From positions 27,757 to 91,756 of the forward strand of contig JAUSJX010000115.1 of the NCBI GenBank assembly GCA_030647435.1: a stretch of 64,000 nucleotides of DNA, read 5' to 3'. This stretch comes from Candidatus Rokuibacteriota bacterium. GTDB lineage: Bacteria; Methylomirabilota; Methylomirabilia; Rokubacteriales; CSP1-6. Both the position numbers and the translations under genes were made by a program. Positions 50,734 to 59,616 of this stretch are shown one piece after another; within the stretch, counting starts at the first letter, position 1, and each line of letters begins with the position of its first letter. Under the pieces are notes generated by a model that was not told the origin of the DNA, ran no database searches, and saw only the letters and a list, made by a program, of their open reading frames with translations.

Positions 50734-50965
50734 GGCGTCTCATGGACGTCCTTCGTAAACCGAATCCCACGTTTCATGAGTGCCTCTGCCACAGCTTCGA
50801 CGTCGTCCGCAGCTGAGCGATCACGCTCGACATCCCCATGGTCCCCTCCGGCTGGCTGCTGCGGCTTACAACGCCATCAGCCGACGAACCCTTCAACGGA
50901 AATCCGGCGCTTTCCGACTGGACTGGACGCCCCAGGTCGTTGATACCCCCGCCCCGGGGCGGCTG
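50734..50965. other. Intergenic, nothing recognised
   Basis: Between the Uma2 remnant and the hydrolase. A minus-strand frame beginning MGMSSVIAQLR near 50840 stops after 21 codons; it may be the original Uma2 N-terminus but is too short to assign. Confidence 0.3.
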
Positions 50966-51844
50966 TCAGCGTGGGGCGGAGCGGTGGCGGACGTCGAGGA
51001 TTTCGAGCAGCGCTGCGTTCACCTGGACAGGCGCCTCGTAGGCCACCCAGTGGCCTGCGCGCTCGATGACGCGGAAGTCGAGGTCGGGCTGGAAGCGCGC
51101 AAGCGTCCGCCGCCGCTCGTGGAGGAAGGGCAGGGCGAAGGCGTCCTGCGCCCCCCAGATCCCGGCGATCCGCGCGCGCACGGCGGGGAGCGCCCGCAAG
51201 AGGGTGTCGGAGGCGGGGATGCCGCCCGACTTGATCCGGGCCAGACGAATGTTCTCCATCTGGAGGTGGACGGCGAGGTCGTCGGCCTTCCCTGGATCGG
51301 CGAGCATCAGAATGCGCAGGTTCTCGCGGTGCGTCGCCATCACCTCGGCGGGTGTCATTTCGGGCCGCGTGCGCGCGAGCGGCCGGTCGGTCCCACCGGG
51401 AAGGGCCATGCCGTTGGGGCCGAGGAGCACGAGGGTGCGCACGCGTTCGCCCTGGCGGGCCGCCACGAGCCCGCCGATGATCCCGCCGAAGGAGAAGCCC
51501 GCGAGGTCGAGCGGCCGGGGCGGCGGCACGAGCGCGTCGAGGCACGCCGAGACGATGTCGGCGAGGCCCTGGGCCGTGTGGGGCTCGTGAGGCAGGTCGG
51601 AGTCGCCGAAGCCGGGCATGTCGGGGACGATCACGCGGAAGCGCGCGGCGAGCGGCAGCACGTTCAGGAGCCAGTGGGTCCACGAGCCTGTCGCCCCGTG
51701 AAGCAGGACGAGCGGCGGCCCCGTGCCCCAGCACCTCCACACCATGCGCCCGTCACCGCACGCGGTGTACTCCCGCTGCGCCAGGCGCTCGATGCGCTCG
51801 ACGACCGCTGAAGGACAGGAACGCTCATACCCAGCGAGGTCCAA
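50966..51844 (-). CDS. Alpha/beta-hydrolase
   Basis: Serine hydrolase of 292 residues: oxyanion HGATGS after PPLVLLHG, nucleophile elbow GFSFGG, acid in GIWGAQDA and His in ERAGHWVAYE. No signal peptide. The family includes esterases, C-C hydrolases and haloperoxidases, so the reaction is open. It is downstream of the cysteine peptidase gene on the same strand, but a terminator lies between. Confidence 0.9.
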   Translation of the reverse strand: MDLAGYERSCPSAVVERIERLAQREYTACGDGRMVWRCWGTGPPLVLLHGATGSWTHWLLNVLPLAARFRVIVPDMPGFGDSDLPHEPHTAQGLADIVSACLDALVPPPRPLDLAGFSFGGIIGGLVAARQGERVRTLVLLGPNGMALPGGTDRPLARTRPEMTPAEVMATHRENLRILMLADPGKADDLAVHLQMENIRLARIKSGGIPASDTLLRALPAVRARIAGIWGAQDAFALPFLHERRRTLARFQPDLDFRVIERAGHWVAYEAPVQVNAALLEILDVRHRSAPR

Positions 51845-51891
51845 GAGGCGATAGGGCCTTTGTGTTTCCTATCTATGCTCTGAACTGCGGC

Positions 51892-51918
51892 AAAAACGTG
51901 CAGCCGTTGGCTGCGCAC
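51892..51918 (-). terminator. Intrinsic terminator of the cysteine peptidase gene
   Basis: On the minus strand GTGCGCAGCC (51918-51909) and GGCTGCAC (51905-51898) form a stem around AAC, directly followed by CGTTTTTG, a five-T run. It lies 46 bases beyond the peptidase stop at 51965 and before the hydrolase start. Confidence 0.75.
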
Positions 51919-51964
51919 TTGAGACCTCAGGCCTAAGACCTACCGCCGAGTCTGCAATGAACGT

Positions 51965-53149
51965 TTAGTCGCCTGGGATAGCTGGCAACAGCTTGCCGTA
52001 AAGCTTGCCCAGCTGATCCACGTAGAGGGTTCGTTCCCCGACCTGCACCCTCCAGAACGGGTACGTCCGTACATGGGTAATATCACCGGGCTGGAACATC
52101 AAGGTCGCATCAGCGCGCCTCAACCGATTTGGAGCGACCTTCAGCGCGGCAGCGACCACATTCAGCGCCTCTTCAACGGTGAGATGCTTCAGCGGCTGCC
52201 CGAACGCCGTCACCTCCTCGAACGCGCCGGTGTATCCGTTGACGAGCACGCACACGCGGGCGAGTGGGCTTCCGGCTTCACTTCGTTCGCCGCGGACGCC
52301 GAAGGGGACGATGTAGTAGTGGGGAACCTGGGTGGCGCGGGACCGCGTACGCGACTGGGCGCGCTGGCCGGCGGGGCGAATCGGCGGCCCTTCTCTCACG
52401 AGCAGCGGGGTCAGCACCTCCACACCCTTCCGGACAAGCAGACCGTATTTTGGCATCTCACCCAGGCGTTGCTCTTCAATCCAGCGGCGGGCCGCCGCCA
52501 CCGCCTGCGCCGGCTTCAGCAGCCTGCTACCCGTACGCTTGACCTGCTTCACGCGGGCCTGTCCTTTCGTGAGGGGGGGCTCAACGATCGCCACGTATTT
52601 ATTGAGCCAGGTTCCACCATACATCACCGCACCGTTCCATGGACCGCCGTACCACTGGGCGGCCGTCATCATCGTGTCGGTGCCCACATTGTGGGGCTCC
52701 GGATCGTGATAGTGGATTGACTGAAGCACCGGGCTGCTGCCTGTGACCGGCTCGACATCCGTCGTCCAACCGACGATGACGACCCAGTGGCCGCCCTGGT
52801 TCACCAGCGTGGGTGCGGGAAACTCCCGGCGGTTCATCCAGTAGAGCGTGGAAAATAGCAAGCCGTCACGGCTCGCATTCGCGAATTCTGACCAGTGCAC
52901 GCCAGCAGGATTCGCCGCCGATTGCAGACACCCCTGCAGACCGTGCGGGTCGGTGGCCCACCCGCTGTCGGCGGGGTCGGTGCTGTTGTTCACCTGGATC
53001 GAATTCCACAGGGCAAGCTGCGTGTAGAACAGGCGATCCGGCGGGTTGGGATAGCCGTTCCGGGACATCTGGGCGCTTGCCGCGCCGCACCAGAAGCACA
53101 TCTCCTGGCCATAGAGCGGAACATTGCCGCCGATGTCCTTCGTATACAT
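51965..53149 (-). CDS. C39-like (papain-fold) cysteine peptidase domain protein
   Basis: Not a family that I can name exactly. The 394-residue protein has a papain-like layout: Gln15 and Cys21 in YGQEMCFWCGAASAQM, His121 in GGHWVVIVGW and Asp149 in HYHDPEP, giving a Gln-Cys-His-Asp set. The C-terminal half (200-394) has no recognised domain; it contains APNRLRRADATLMFQPG and a VRTYPFWRVQVG strand that looks like a PepSY-type repeat. There is no signal peptide or membrane span, unusual for such peptidases. It has its own terminator and stands apart from neighbours; substrate unknown. Confidence 0.7.
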   Translation of the reverse strand: MYTKDIGGNVPLYGQEMCFWCGAASAQMSRNGYPNPPDRLFYTQLALWNSIQVNNSTDPADSGWATDPHGLQGCLQSAANPAGVHWSEFANASRDGLLFSTLYWMNRREFPAPTLVNQGGHWVVIVGWTTDVEPVTGSSPVLQSIHYHDPEPHNVGTDTMMTAAQWYGGPWNGAVMYGGTWLNKYVAIVEPPLTKGQARVKQVKRTGSRLLKPAQAVAAARRWIEEQRLGEMPKYGLLVRKGVEVLTPLLVREGPPIRPAGQRAQSRTRSRATQVPHYYIVPFGVRGERSEAGSPLARVCVLVNGYTGAFEEVTAFGQPLKHLTVEEALNVVAAALKVAPNRLRRADATLMFQPGDITHVRTYPFWRVQVGERTLYVDQLGKLYGKLLPAIPGD

Positions 53150-53212
53150 AGCGCCCTCCTTTGATCAGCCGATCCAGTACGCCGAGGGTAGACCCCCATG
53201 GCGTCGGCCGCA

Positions 53213-53231
53213 ACCATATCATCGATATGGT
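53213..53231 (-). promoter_or_regulatory. Short palindrome upstream of the peptidase gene
   Basis: ACCATATC (53213-53220) and GATATGGT (53224-53231) form a perfect 8-bp inverted repeat about 65 bases upstream of the peptidase ATG, an AT-rich island in GC-rich sequence. It could be an operator; nothing else supports it. Confidence 0.35.
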
Positions 53232-53381
53232 GGCATACGGGAGGACGCCACGCGGGCGGGCGCGACCTCACGGTCGACGTGGATCACGAGCGCGGGGTCG
53301 CGGTCGGCGGCGAGAAGCGGCTGCAGCCCCTGAGGCAGCGCGGAGACGGCCACGGGCTCGCGAGGGTGGCGATGGTGCGCG

Positions 53382-53882
53382 TCAGTGGTTCGGCAAGGAC
53401 AGGACCCGGACGCGAACCTGGATGAGGCCGGCCTGGACGTAGCCCAGCGTTTCTGCCGCCGCGTAGGACAGGTCGATGATGCGGCCCGGCGCCCCCGGGC
53501 CACGATCGTTCACTCGAACCTGAACCGAGCGCCCATTCTTCAGATTCGTGACGAGCAGGTGGGTGCCGAGGGGAAGCGTGGGGTGCGCGGCGGTGAGTTT
53601 GTGCATGTCGAATGGCTCGCCGCTCGTCGTGAGGCGCCCCTGGTGCTCGCGGCCGTACCACGTGGCGTCTCCACTCTCCGTCGCGCCCACCATCGGCTCG
53701 ATGGGCAAGCGCGAGGGAGTCGGTGCCGGGGCGCCCACCACCGGCTCAGTGGGCAGGCGCGGAGGAGCGGACGCCGTCGCGCAGGCCGCCAGGGAGAGCG
53801 CGAGAGCCAGTCCTGCCAGACGAATCAGCGCGTAGAGCCATCGCGTCGGTGACGTCACCGGGCGCGACCCATTTCCACCCAT
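53382..53882 (-). CDS. rlpA: RlpA-like septal ring lytic transglycosylase (double-psi beta-barrel lipoprotein)
   Basis: Cuts peptidoglycan strands at the septum in characterised species. The 166-residue protein has a lipoprotein signal with lipobox LAAC (Cys34), then a Pro-rich linker with two near-copies of RLPTEPVVG/RLPIEPMVG (42-66), and the RlpA core GDATWYGREHQGRLTTSGEPF, split as GDATWYG and RLTTSGEPFD, with TAAHPTLPLGT and RVNDRGPGAPGRIIDLS. No SPOR domain follows, so septal targeting may differ. Confidence 0.9.
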   Translation of the reverse strand: MGGNGSRPVTSPTRWLYALIRLAGLALALSLAACATASAPPRLPTEPVVGAPAPTPSRLPIEPMVGATESGDATWYGREHQGRLTTSGEPFDMHKLTAAHPTLPLGTHLLVTNLKNGRSVQVRVNDRGPGAPGRIIDLSYAAAETLGYVQAGLIQVRVRVLSLPNH

Positions 53883-54071
53883 TCAGTCGTTCCCCAGCCC
53901 GCTGCGAGCCATACGCGTCAAAAGGGGGATTGCTGGTTGTGCTTGGTTGCGTCGGCGAGATCGCTGTACCCCTACTCCGAGCAGGGTTGGCCCCGTGTCG
54001 ATCAGGAGCGCGGCGTCTTCGCGGCAGCCCGAGGGCCCGGTCAGACGTCCCCTCACGCGGAACAGGCGCAT
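53883..54071 (-). pseudogene. Truncated clan-AA (retropepsin-like) aspartic protease remnant
   Basis: From an ATG at 54071 the frame reads FRVRGRLTGPSGCREDAALL then IDTGPTLLG, the start of small bacterial retropepsin-like proteins, with the catalytic Asp in LIDTG. After about 36 residues the match is lost in basic low-complexity sequence and the frame ends beside rlpA. The body of the protease is missing. The rest of the 335-base gap up to hsdR holds no gene that I recognise. Confidence 0.45.
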
Positions 54072-54217
54072 GGCCCCGACTCTACGCCGGGCGCTGAGAG
54101 CCTCGCAAGTGCCGCAGGAACGATACGGTGAAGAACAGGGGGGCCGGTGGTGATTTGTGGCATGCTCACCGCTGTGACAGCAGCTACATCCGTGCAGAGG
54201 CGAGGTTGGCGCCGGGC

Positions 54218-56572
54218 ATGAACGAAGCCGACACCTGCCGCAAGCAAGTCGTGCCCCTTCTTCAGGCGGCCGGTTGGGACGACGAGCCGCATTCCATCGC
54301 CGAGCAACGCACGATCACGGACGGCCGCATCATTCCGGTTGGTAAGGGCTTTGTCCGCAAGCCGCCAAAGCGCGTGGACTACTTGCTGCGCTACACGCGC
54401 GACTTTCCGCTCGCGGTCGTCGAGGCGAAGGCCGCCTACAAGGCCGCGGCCGACGGGTTGCAGCAGGCGAAGGACTATGCCGGGATGCTCGGATTGAAAT
54501 TCGCCTACGCGACCAACGGGGACGAGATCATCGAATTCGACTACACAACCGGGCTGGAGCAGACCCGGGCCGACTATCCGACGCCCGATCAGCTCTGGCA
54601 GCGCTACCGCACGGCCGCCGGTCTCACCGATCCGAATGCGGCGGCCCAGCTCCTCACACCGTTCAACCACACGGTCCGTCAGGGCGAGCGTTACTATCAG
54701 CAGATCGCGGTCAACCGCGTGGTAGAGGGGATCCTCAATGCCCGGCGCCGATTGCTCATCACGATGGCGACCGGTACCGGTAAGACTGCCGTGGCGTTCC
54801 AGATCTGCTGGAAGCTCTGGACCGCCCGCTGGAACCGTACCGGTGAACATCGCCGGCCCAGGATCCTCTACCTCGCCGACCGCAACATTCTCGTCGACTA
54901 TCCGAAGGACGGCATCTTCGCGGCGTTCGGCGATGCGCGCTCCAAGATCGAGTCCGGCGAGGTGGTGAAGAGCCGCGAGATGTACTTCGCGATCTACCAG
55001 GCACTTGCCGAGGACGAGCGGCGCGCCGGGTTGTTCCGGTCCTTCCCGGCCGACTTCTTCGATCTCGTCATCGTGGACGAGTGCCACCGCGGCAGCGCGC
55101 GCGACGACAGCTCGTGGCGCACGATCCTCGAGTACTTTGAGCCGGCGTTCCAGCTCGGCATGACCGCGACGCCCCTTCGCGACGACAACCGCGACACCTA
55201 CCTCTACTTCGGCAACCCCATCTACGAGTACAGCCTACGGCAGGGCATCGACGACGGCTTCCTCGCGCCCTACCGCGTGCACCGGGTGATCACCGAGTGG
55301 GACGCGGCCGGCTGGCGGCCAAGCAAGGATGAGGTGGACCGCTACGGCCGGCCGATCCCCGACGACGAATACCAGACCAAGGACTTCGAGCGTGTGGTGG
55401 CGCTGCGGGCCCGTACCCAGGCGATTGCGCGGCACCTTACCGACTTCCTCAAGAAGACCGACCGCTTCGCCAAGACGATCGTGTTCTGCGTGGACCAGGA
55501 GCACGCCAGCGAGATGCGCGCGGCGCTCTCCAACCTCAGCAGCGACCTGGTGATGCGGTACCCGGACTATGTCTGCCGCGTCACCGCCGACGAGGGCGAC
55601 ATCGGACGCGGTCACCTCGGGCGGTTTCAGGATGTTGACACCCAGGTACCGGCGATTCTGACCACGTCCCAGTTGCTCACCACGGGCGTGGACGTGCCCA
55701 CGTGCAAGAACGTGGTGCTCGCCCGCGTGGTGAGCTCCATGAGCGAGTTCAAGCAGATCATCGGGCGCGGCAGCCGCGTGCGCGACGACTACGGCAAGCT
55801 CTGGTTCAACATCATCGACTACACCGGCTCGGCCACGCGGCTCTTCGCCGACCCGGATTTTGATGGTGACCCGGCGCGGCTGACCGAGGAAGAGCTCGCG
55901 GGGGATGGCTCGGTCCGTGCCGTTCACGAAACGCCCGCGCCTTACGATCCAACCGAGCCAGACGGGAAGCCGGAGATCGTCGAGCCGCCGGCCGAGGAGC
56001 GGCGGAAGTTCTACTTCGACGGCGGCCGTGTCGAGGTGGCGGCACACCTCGTCTATGAGCTGGACCCGGACGGCAAGCAACTCCGCGTGGTCCGCTACAC
56101 GGACTACGCCGCTGAAAAGGTTCGCATGCTCTGCCCGACCGCGCCGGAGCTTCGGGCCCAGTGGGCCGACCCGGCGAAGCGGTCCGAGATCATCCGGCGG
56201 CTGGAGGAGCGCGGCATCAGCTTCACCGAGCTAGCCGAGGCCGCCCATCAGCCCGAGGCCGATCCGTTCGATCTGCTCTGCCATCTGGCGTTCAACGCTC
56301 CATTACGCACCCGCCGGGAGCGGGCGCAGCGGCTCCGCGAAACTCGCAAGGACTTCTTCGACCGCTACGCTCCCGAGGCCCGTCAGGTGCTGGACGAGCT
56401 GGTCGAGAAGTACGCTGAACACGGCGACGCCCAGTTCGTCCTGCCCGACGTGCTCCACGTTCCGCCGCTCTCGCGGCACGGCACCGTCGCGGAGATCGTC
56501 AAGCTCTTCGGCGGCGCCGAACAGCTCCGCACCGCGGTGACCGAGCTCCAGGCCCAACTCTATGCGGCGTAG
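54218..56572 (+). CDS. hsdR: Type I restriction enzyme, HsdR (restriction/translocase) subunit
   Basis: ATP-driven DNA translocase and nuclease. Domains of the 784-residue protein: N-terminal PD-(D/E)xK nuclease with VDYLLRY and VVEAKA (about residues 50-72), helicase motor with Walker A MATGTGKTA (about 182), VDECHRGS (about 286), GMTATPL, and motif VI-type QIIGRGSRVRD, then a C-terminal helical region that binds the methylase. ATG at 54218 was chosen; a GTG at 54128 would add 30 residues unlike the family. It overlaps hsdM by 11 bases. Shorter than EcoKI HsdR (about 1170). Confidence 0.93.
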   Translation: MNEADTCRKQVVPLLQAAGWDDEPHSIAEQRTITDGRIIPVGKGFVRKPPKRVDYLLRYTRDFPLAVVEAKAAYKAAADGLQQAKDYAGMLGLKFAYATNGDEIIEFDYTTGLEQTRADYPTPDQLWQRYRTAAGLTDPNAAAQLLTPFNHTVRQGERYYQQIAVNRVVEGILNARRRLLITMATGTGKTAVAFQICWKLWTARWNRTGEHRRPRILYLADRNILVDYPKDGIFAAFGDARSKIESGEVVKSREMYFAIYQALAEDERRAGLFRSFPADFFDLVIVDECHRGSARDDSSWRTILEYFEPAFQLGMTATPLRDDNRDTYLYFGNPIYEYSLRQGIDDGFLAPYRVHRVITEWDAAGWRPSKDEVDRYGRPIPDDEYQTKDFERVVALRARTQAIARHLTDFLKKTDRFAKTIVFCVDQEHASEMRAALSNLSSDLVMRYPDYVCRVTADEGDIGRGHLGRFQDVDTQVPAILTTSQLLTTGVDVPTCKNVVLARVVSSMSEFKQIIGRGSRVRDDYGKLWFNIIDYTGSATRLFADPDFDGDPARLTEEELAGDGSVRAVHETPAPYDPTEPDGKPEIVEPPAEERRKFYFDGGRVEVAAHLVYELDPDGKQLRVVRYTDYAAEKVRMLCPTAPELRAQWADPAKRSEIIRRLEERGISFTELAEAAHQPEADPFDLLCHLAFNAPLRTRRERAQRLRETRKDFFDRYAPEARQVLDELVEKYAEHGDAQFVLPDVLHVPPLSRHGTVAEIVKLFGGAEQLRTAVTELQAQLYAA

Positions 56573-58121
56573 GGCAAAGGGCCCCACCGCTCCCGCTCCC
56601 ACCACCGCCCAGTCGCTGGGGAGCCTGATCAAGTCCGCGCGCGACATCATGCGGAAGGACAAGGGACTCAACGGCGATCTCGACCGCCTGCCGCTGCTCA
56701 CCTGGATCATGTTCCTCAAGTTCCTCGACGATCTGGAGTTACAGCGCGAGGAGGAGGCCTCACTCGCTCGGAAGAAGTTCCGGCCGGCCCTCGAGGCTCC
56801 CTACCGCTGGCGCGACTGGGCGGCCAACCCGCAGGGCGTCACCGGCGACGAGCTGCTGGCCTTCATCAATCAGGATGAGACCGTCCGCCCGGACGGCACG
56901 CGCGGGCCCGGGCTGTTCGCCTATCTGCGCGCGCTCACCAGCGCCAATGGCGACGACCGCCGCGACGTGATCGCCACTGTCTTTCGCGGCGTCGACAACC
57001 GCATGAAGAGCGGCTACTTGCTGCGCGACGTCATCAACAAGATCGCGGGCATCCATTTCACTTCGAGCGAGGAGCTGCACACCCTCGGCGCCCTCTACGA
57101 GTCCCTCCTGCGCGAGATGCGGGACGCGGCGGGGGACTCTGGCGAGTTCTACACGCCGCGCCCCGTGGTGCGCTTCATGGTGGCGGTGACCGACCCGCGC
57201 CTCGGCGAGACCGTGCTCGACCCGGCCTCCGGCACCGGCGGCTTCCTGGTCGAGGCGTTCAACCACCTCGGCGCACAGGTAAAAACCGTGGCAGACCGCG
57301 CAACGCTCCAGAGGCGCTCGCTCTCCGGCTGCGAGCCGAAGCCCCTGCCCTACCTGCTCTGTCAGATGAACCTGCTGTTGCACGGCCTCGATGCCCCAGA
57401 GATCGACCCCGGCAATGCCCTGCGCCACAAGCTCTCCGAGATCGGCGAGAAGGAGCGCGTGGACGTGATCGTCACCAATCCACCCTTTGGCGGCGAGGAA
57501 GAGAAGGGCGTCCAGGGTAATTTCCCCGAGGACCGGCAGACCGCGGAGACGGCGCTGCTCTTCCTCCAGCTCATCATGCGCAAACTCCGCCGCCGCCCCA
57601 CGTCTGCCGGCCTGCCGGCACGCGCCGCCGTGGTCGTGCCCAATGGCACCCTCTTCGGCGACGGGGTCTGCGCCCGCATCAAGGAAGAGCTGCTCAAGGA
57701 GTTCAACCTCCACACCATCGTGCGCCTGCCCAACGGCGTGTTCGCGCCCTACACCAGCATTCCGACCAACCTGCTGTTCTTCGACCGCTCTGGGCCGACT
57801 CAAGACGTCTGGTACTACGAGCATCCGCTGCCCGAGGGCCGGAAGAACTACACGAAGACCACGCCCATCCAGTTCGAGGAGTTCACGGCCTGCCAGGCGT
57901 GGTGGACCCACCGGAAGGAGAACGAGCGCGCGTGGAAGGTTCCCGCCACCGAGCTACTCGCCAGCAACTGCAACCTTGACCGCAAGAACCCGCGCGCCAA
58001 GGAGGACATCGCCCACCTGCCGCCCGAGCAGATCGCCGCCAGCATCCTGGAGAAGGAACAGCGCATCGCGGAGATCATGGGGCGCATCCAAAAGCTGCTG
58101 GCTCGGAGCGCTGAGTCTTGA
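56562..58121 (+). CDS. hsdM: Type I restriction-modification HsdM (N6-adenine methylase) subunit
   Basis: Methylates adenine at the site chosen by HsdS. The 519-residue protein has the N-terminal HsdM helical domain (SLIKSARDIMRKDKGLNGD, WIMFLKFLDDLE), the SAM motif VLDPASGTGGFLVEAF (about 219-234) and catalytic IVTNPPFGGEEE (about 302-313). ATG at 56562 lies within the hsdR end. Intact. Confidence 0.95.
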   Translation: MRRRAKGPTAPAPTTAQSLGSLIKSARDIMRKDKGLNGDLDRLPLLTWIMFLKFLDDLELQREEEASLARKKFRPALEAPYRWRDWAANPQGVTGDELLAFINQDETVRPDGTRGPGLFAYLRALTSANGDDRRDVIATVFRGVDNRMKSGYLLRDVINKIAGIHFTSSEELHTLGALYESLLREMRDAAGDSGEFYTPRPVVRFMVAVTDPRLGETVLDPASGTGGFLVEAFNHLGAQVKTVADRATLQRRSLSGCEPKPLPYLLCQMNLLLHGLDAPEIDPGNALRHKLSEIGEKERVDVIVTNPPFGGEEEKGVQGNFPEDRQTAETALLFLQLIMRKLRRRPTSAGLPARAAVVVPNGTLFGDGVCARIKEELLKEFNLHTIVRLPNGVFAPYTSIPTNLLFFDRSGPTQDVWYYEHPLPEGRKNYTKTTPIQFEEFTACQAWWTHRKENERAWKVPATELLASNCNLDRKNPRAKEDIAHLPPEQIAASILEKEQRIAEIMGRIQKLLARSAES

Positions 58122-58150
58122 CGCCCGGCACCCACATGGCTCTCCGGGGC

Positions 58151-58181
58151 AAGATTTCCGAGACAGTGATTCGGAAATCTT
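58151..58181 (+). promoter_or_regulatory. Perfect hairpin between hsdM and hsdS
   Basis: AAGATTTCCGA (58151-58161) and TCGGAAATCTT (58171-58181) make an 11-bp perfect stem with a 9-base loop in the 133-base hsdM-hsdS gap. The stem is AT-richer than its surroundings and has no T-run, so it looks more like an attenuator, processing site or operator than a terminator. It could tune HsdS supply. Confidence 0.55.
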
Positions 58182-58254
58182 CTCGTTCCGCCCCTCTTCG
58201 GATTCGCTCGACAGTGTCGAGCATATTCGGCGCCGCCTCACCGACGAGGCGCAG

Positions 58255-59442
58255 ATGAAGAGGGAGTGGCCCAAGGTTCGGCTGGGGGAGGTGCTACGCC
58301 ATCGTAAGGAGTTCGTGACGATTGACGACCTCACGACCTATCGCCGCCCACGGGTTCAATTGCACGCTCAGGGCATCGTTCTCCGCGACGAAGTTCCCGG
58401 CACACTCATCAAGACGAAGCAGCAGCAGGTGTGTCGAGCCGGAGAGTTCCTAGTCGCTGAAATCGATGCCAAGGTTGGTGGCTTCGGCGTGGTACCAGAG
58501 GCGCTCGATGGCACCATCGTCAGTAGTCACTATTTCCTCTTCGATCTTGACGAGGCCAAGCTAGAGCGCGGGTTCCTCGACTACTTCATTCGCACGCTGG
58601 CGTTTCGCGAGCAGGTTGAAGCACAGGGGTCCACGAACTATGCGGCGATCCGTCCGGCGGATGTTCTGGGCTACGAGATCCCGCTGCCGCCGCTTGCGGA
58701 GCAGCGCCGCGTGGTGGCGCGAATCGAGGAGCTGGCCGCCCAGATCCACGAGGCCTGCACCCTCCGCCACCAGACGGCAGAAGAAACGGAGGTATTGGTC
58801 GCTTCAAAGGTCTCCCATATTTTCGGAAATGGTCAAGTCGAAGGCTGGCCAGGGAGGACGCTCGGCGATTATGTGTTGGACGACTGCTACGGAACATCCG
58901 AGAAAACCTCTGACGACAGTACAGGCATTCCGGTACTTCGGATGGGAAACATACAGAACGGACACCTTGACCTCCACGATCTGAAGTTTCTTCATCTCTC
59001 CGAAAAGGAGCGCGCCAAGCTCATACTGAAGCAAGGAGATATTCTCGTAAACCGGACAAACAGCGCCGACCTCGTAGGGAAATGCGCGGTGTTTCATGTA
59101 GACAGAGACTTCTCGTTTGCGTCGTATCTCATTCGGCTGCGCGTCGATCAAGAACGTGCCCATCCGGAGCTTGTCGCTGCCTACATCAATTCACCACTTG
59201 GTCGGGCCTATATGCTCAGTGAAAAACGACAGATGACGGGACAGGCTAACGTCAACGCCACCAAGCTGAAGGCACTGCCGATCGCCCTTCCCTCACTTCC
59301 CGAGCAGCGCCGGATCCTGAGCGAGTTGGATGCGTTGCAGGTGCAGGTGGATGCGATGAGGCGCGTGCAAACCGAGACCACCGCCGAACTCGCGACCCTG
59401 CTTCCCGCTGTCCTCGACCGCGCCTTCAAGGGTGAGCTCTAG
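58255..59442 (+). CDS. hsdS: Type I restriction-modification HsdS (specificity) subunit
   Basis: Reads the bipartite DNA target. The 395-residue protein has two target-recognition domains (residues 1-140 and 196-340), each followed by a conserved coiled helix: PLPPLAEQRRVVARIEEL (143-160) and the second LPSLPEQRRILSELDAL. The first ATG fitting the domain is 58255; the earlier frame is hsdM in another phase. Recognition sequence cannot be predicted here. A possible SDR remnant and a repeat follow immediately. Confidence 0.92.
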   Translation: MKREWPKVRLGEVLRHRKEFVTIDDLTTYRRPRVQLHAQGIVLRDEVPGTLIKTKQQQVCRAGEFLVAEIDAKVGGFGVVPEALDGTIVSSHYFLFDLDEAKLERGFLDYFIRTLAFREQVEAQGSTNYAAIRPADVLGYEIPLPPLAEQRRVVARIEELAAQIHEACTLRHQTAEETEVLVASKVSHIFGNGQVEGWPGRTLGDYVLDDCYGTSEKTSDDSTGIPVLRMGNIQNGHLDLHDLKFLHLSEKERAKLILKQGDILVNRTNSADLVGKCAVFHVDRDFSFASYLIRLRVDQERAHPELVAAYINSPLGRAYMLSEKRQMTGQANVNATKLKALPIALPSLPEQRRILSELDALQVQVDAMRRVQTETTAELATLLPAVLDRAFKGEL

Positions 59443-59462
59443 CCCTGGCGACACTGGATTAT

Positions 59463-59478
59463 GGGGCCAGGTCTTGAA
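59463..59478. repeat. Variant copy of the GGGTCAGGTCTTGAA repeat end
   Basis: GGGGCCAGGTCTTGAA differs by one base from the left arm at 29416 (with its flanking G). It lies 20 bases after the hsdS stop, marking the right border of the restriction locus. Confidence 0.5.
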
Positions 59479-59616
59479 ACACCACACCGTCCGTCGCGCA
59501 TCCCCACGACCCGGCGCGCCTTCTGGAGCCGTCCACGCGCGATCATGGCCGCGACGGGGTCCGCGTGAACTGCGTGCCGTCGGGGCCGGAGCGAGCGTCG
59601 GATTGACGGACCGCTG

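Noticed and set aside
53230..53383. A minus-strand stretch reading LQPLLAADRDPALVIHVDRE, faintly like an ExbD/TolR tail.
   Set aside because: Too short, no partner exbB or membrane segment, and the frame is not preserved beyond it.
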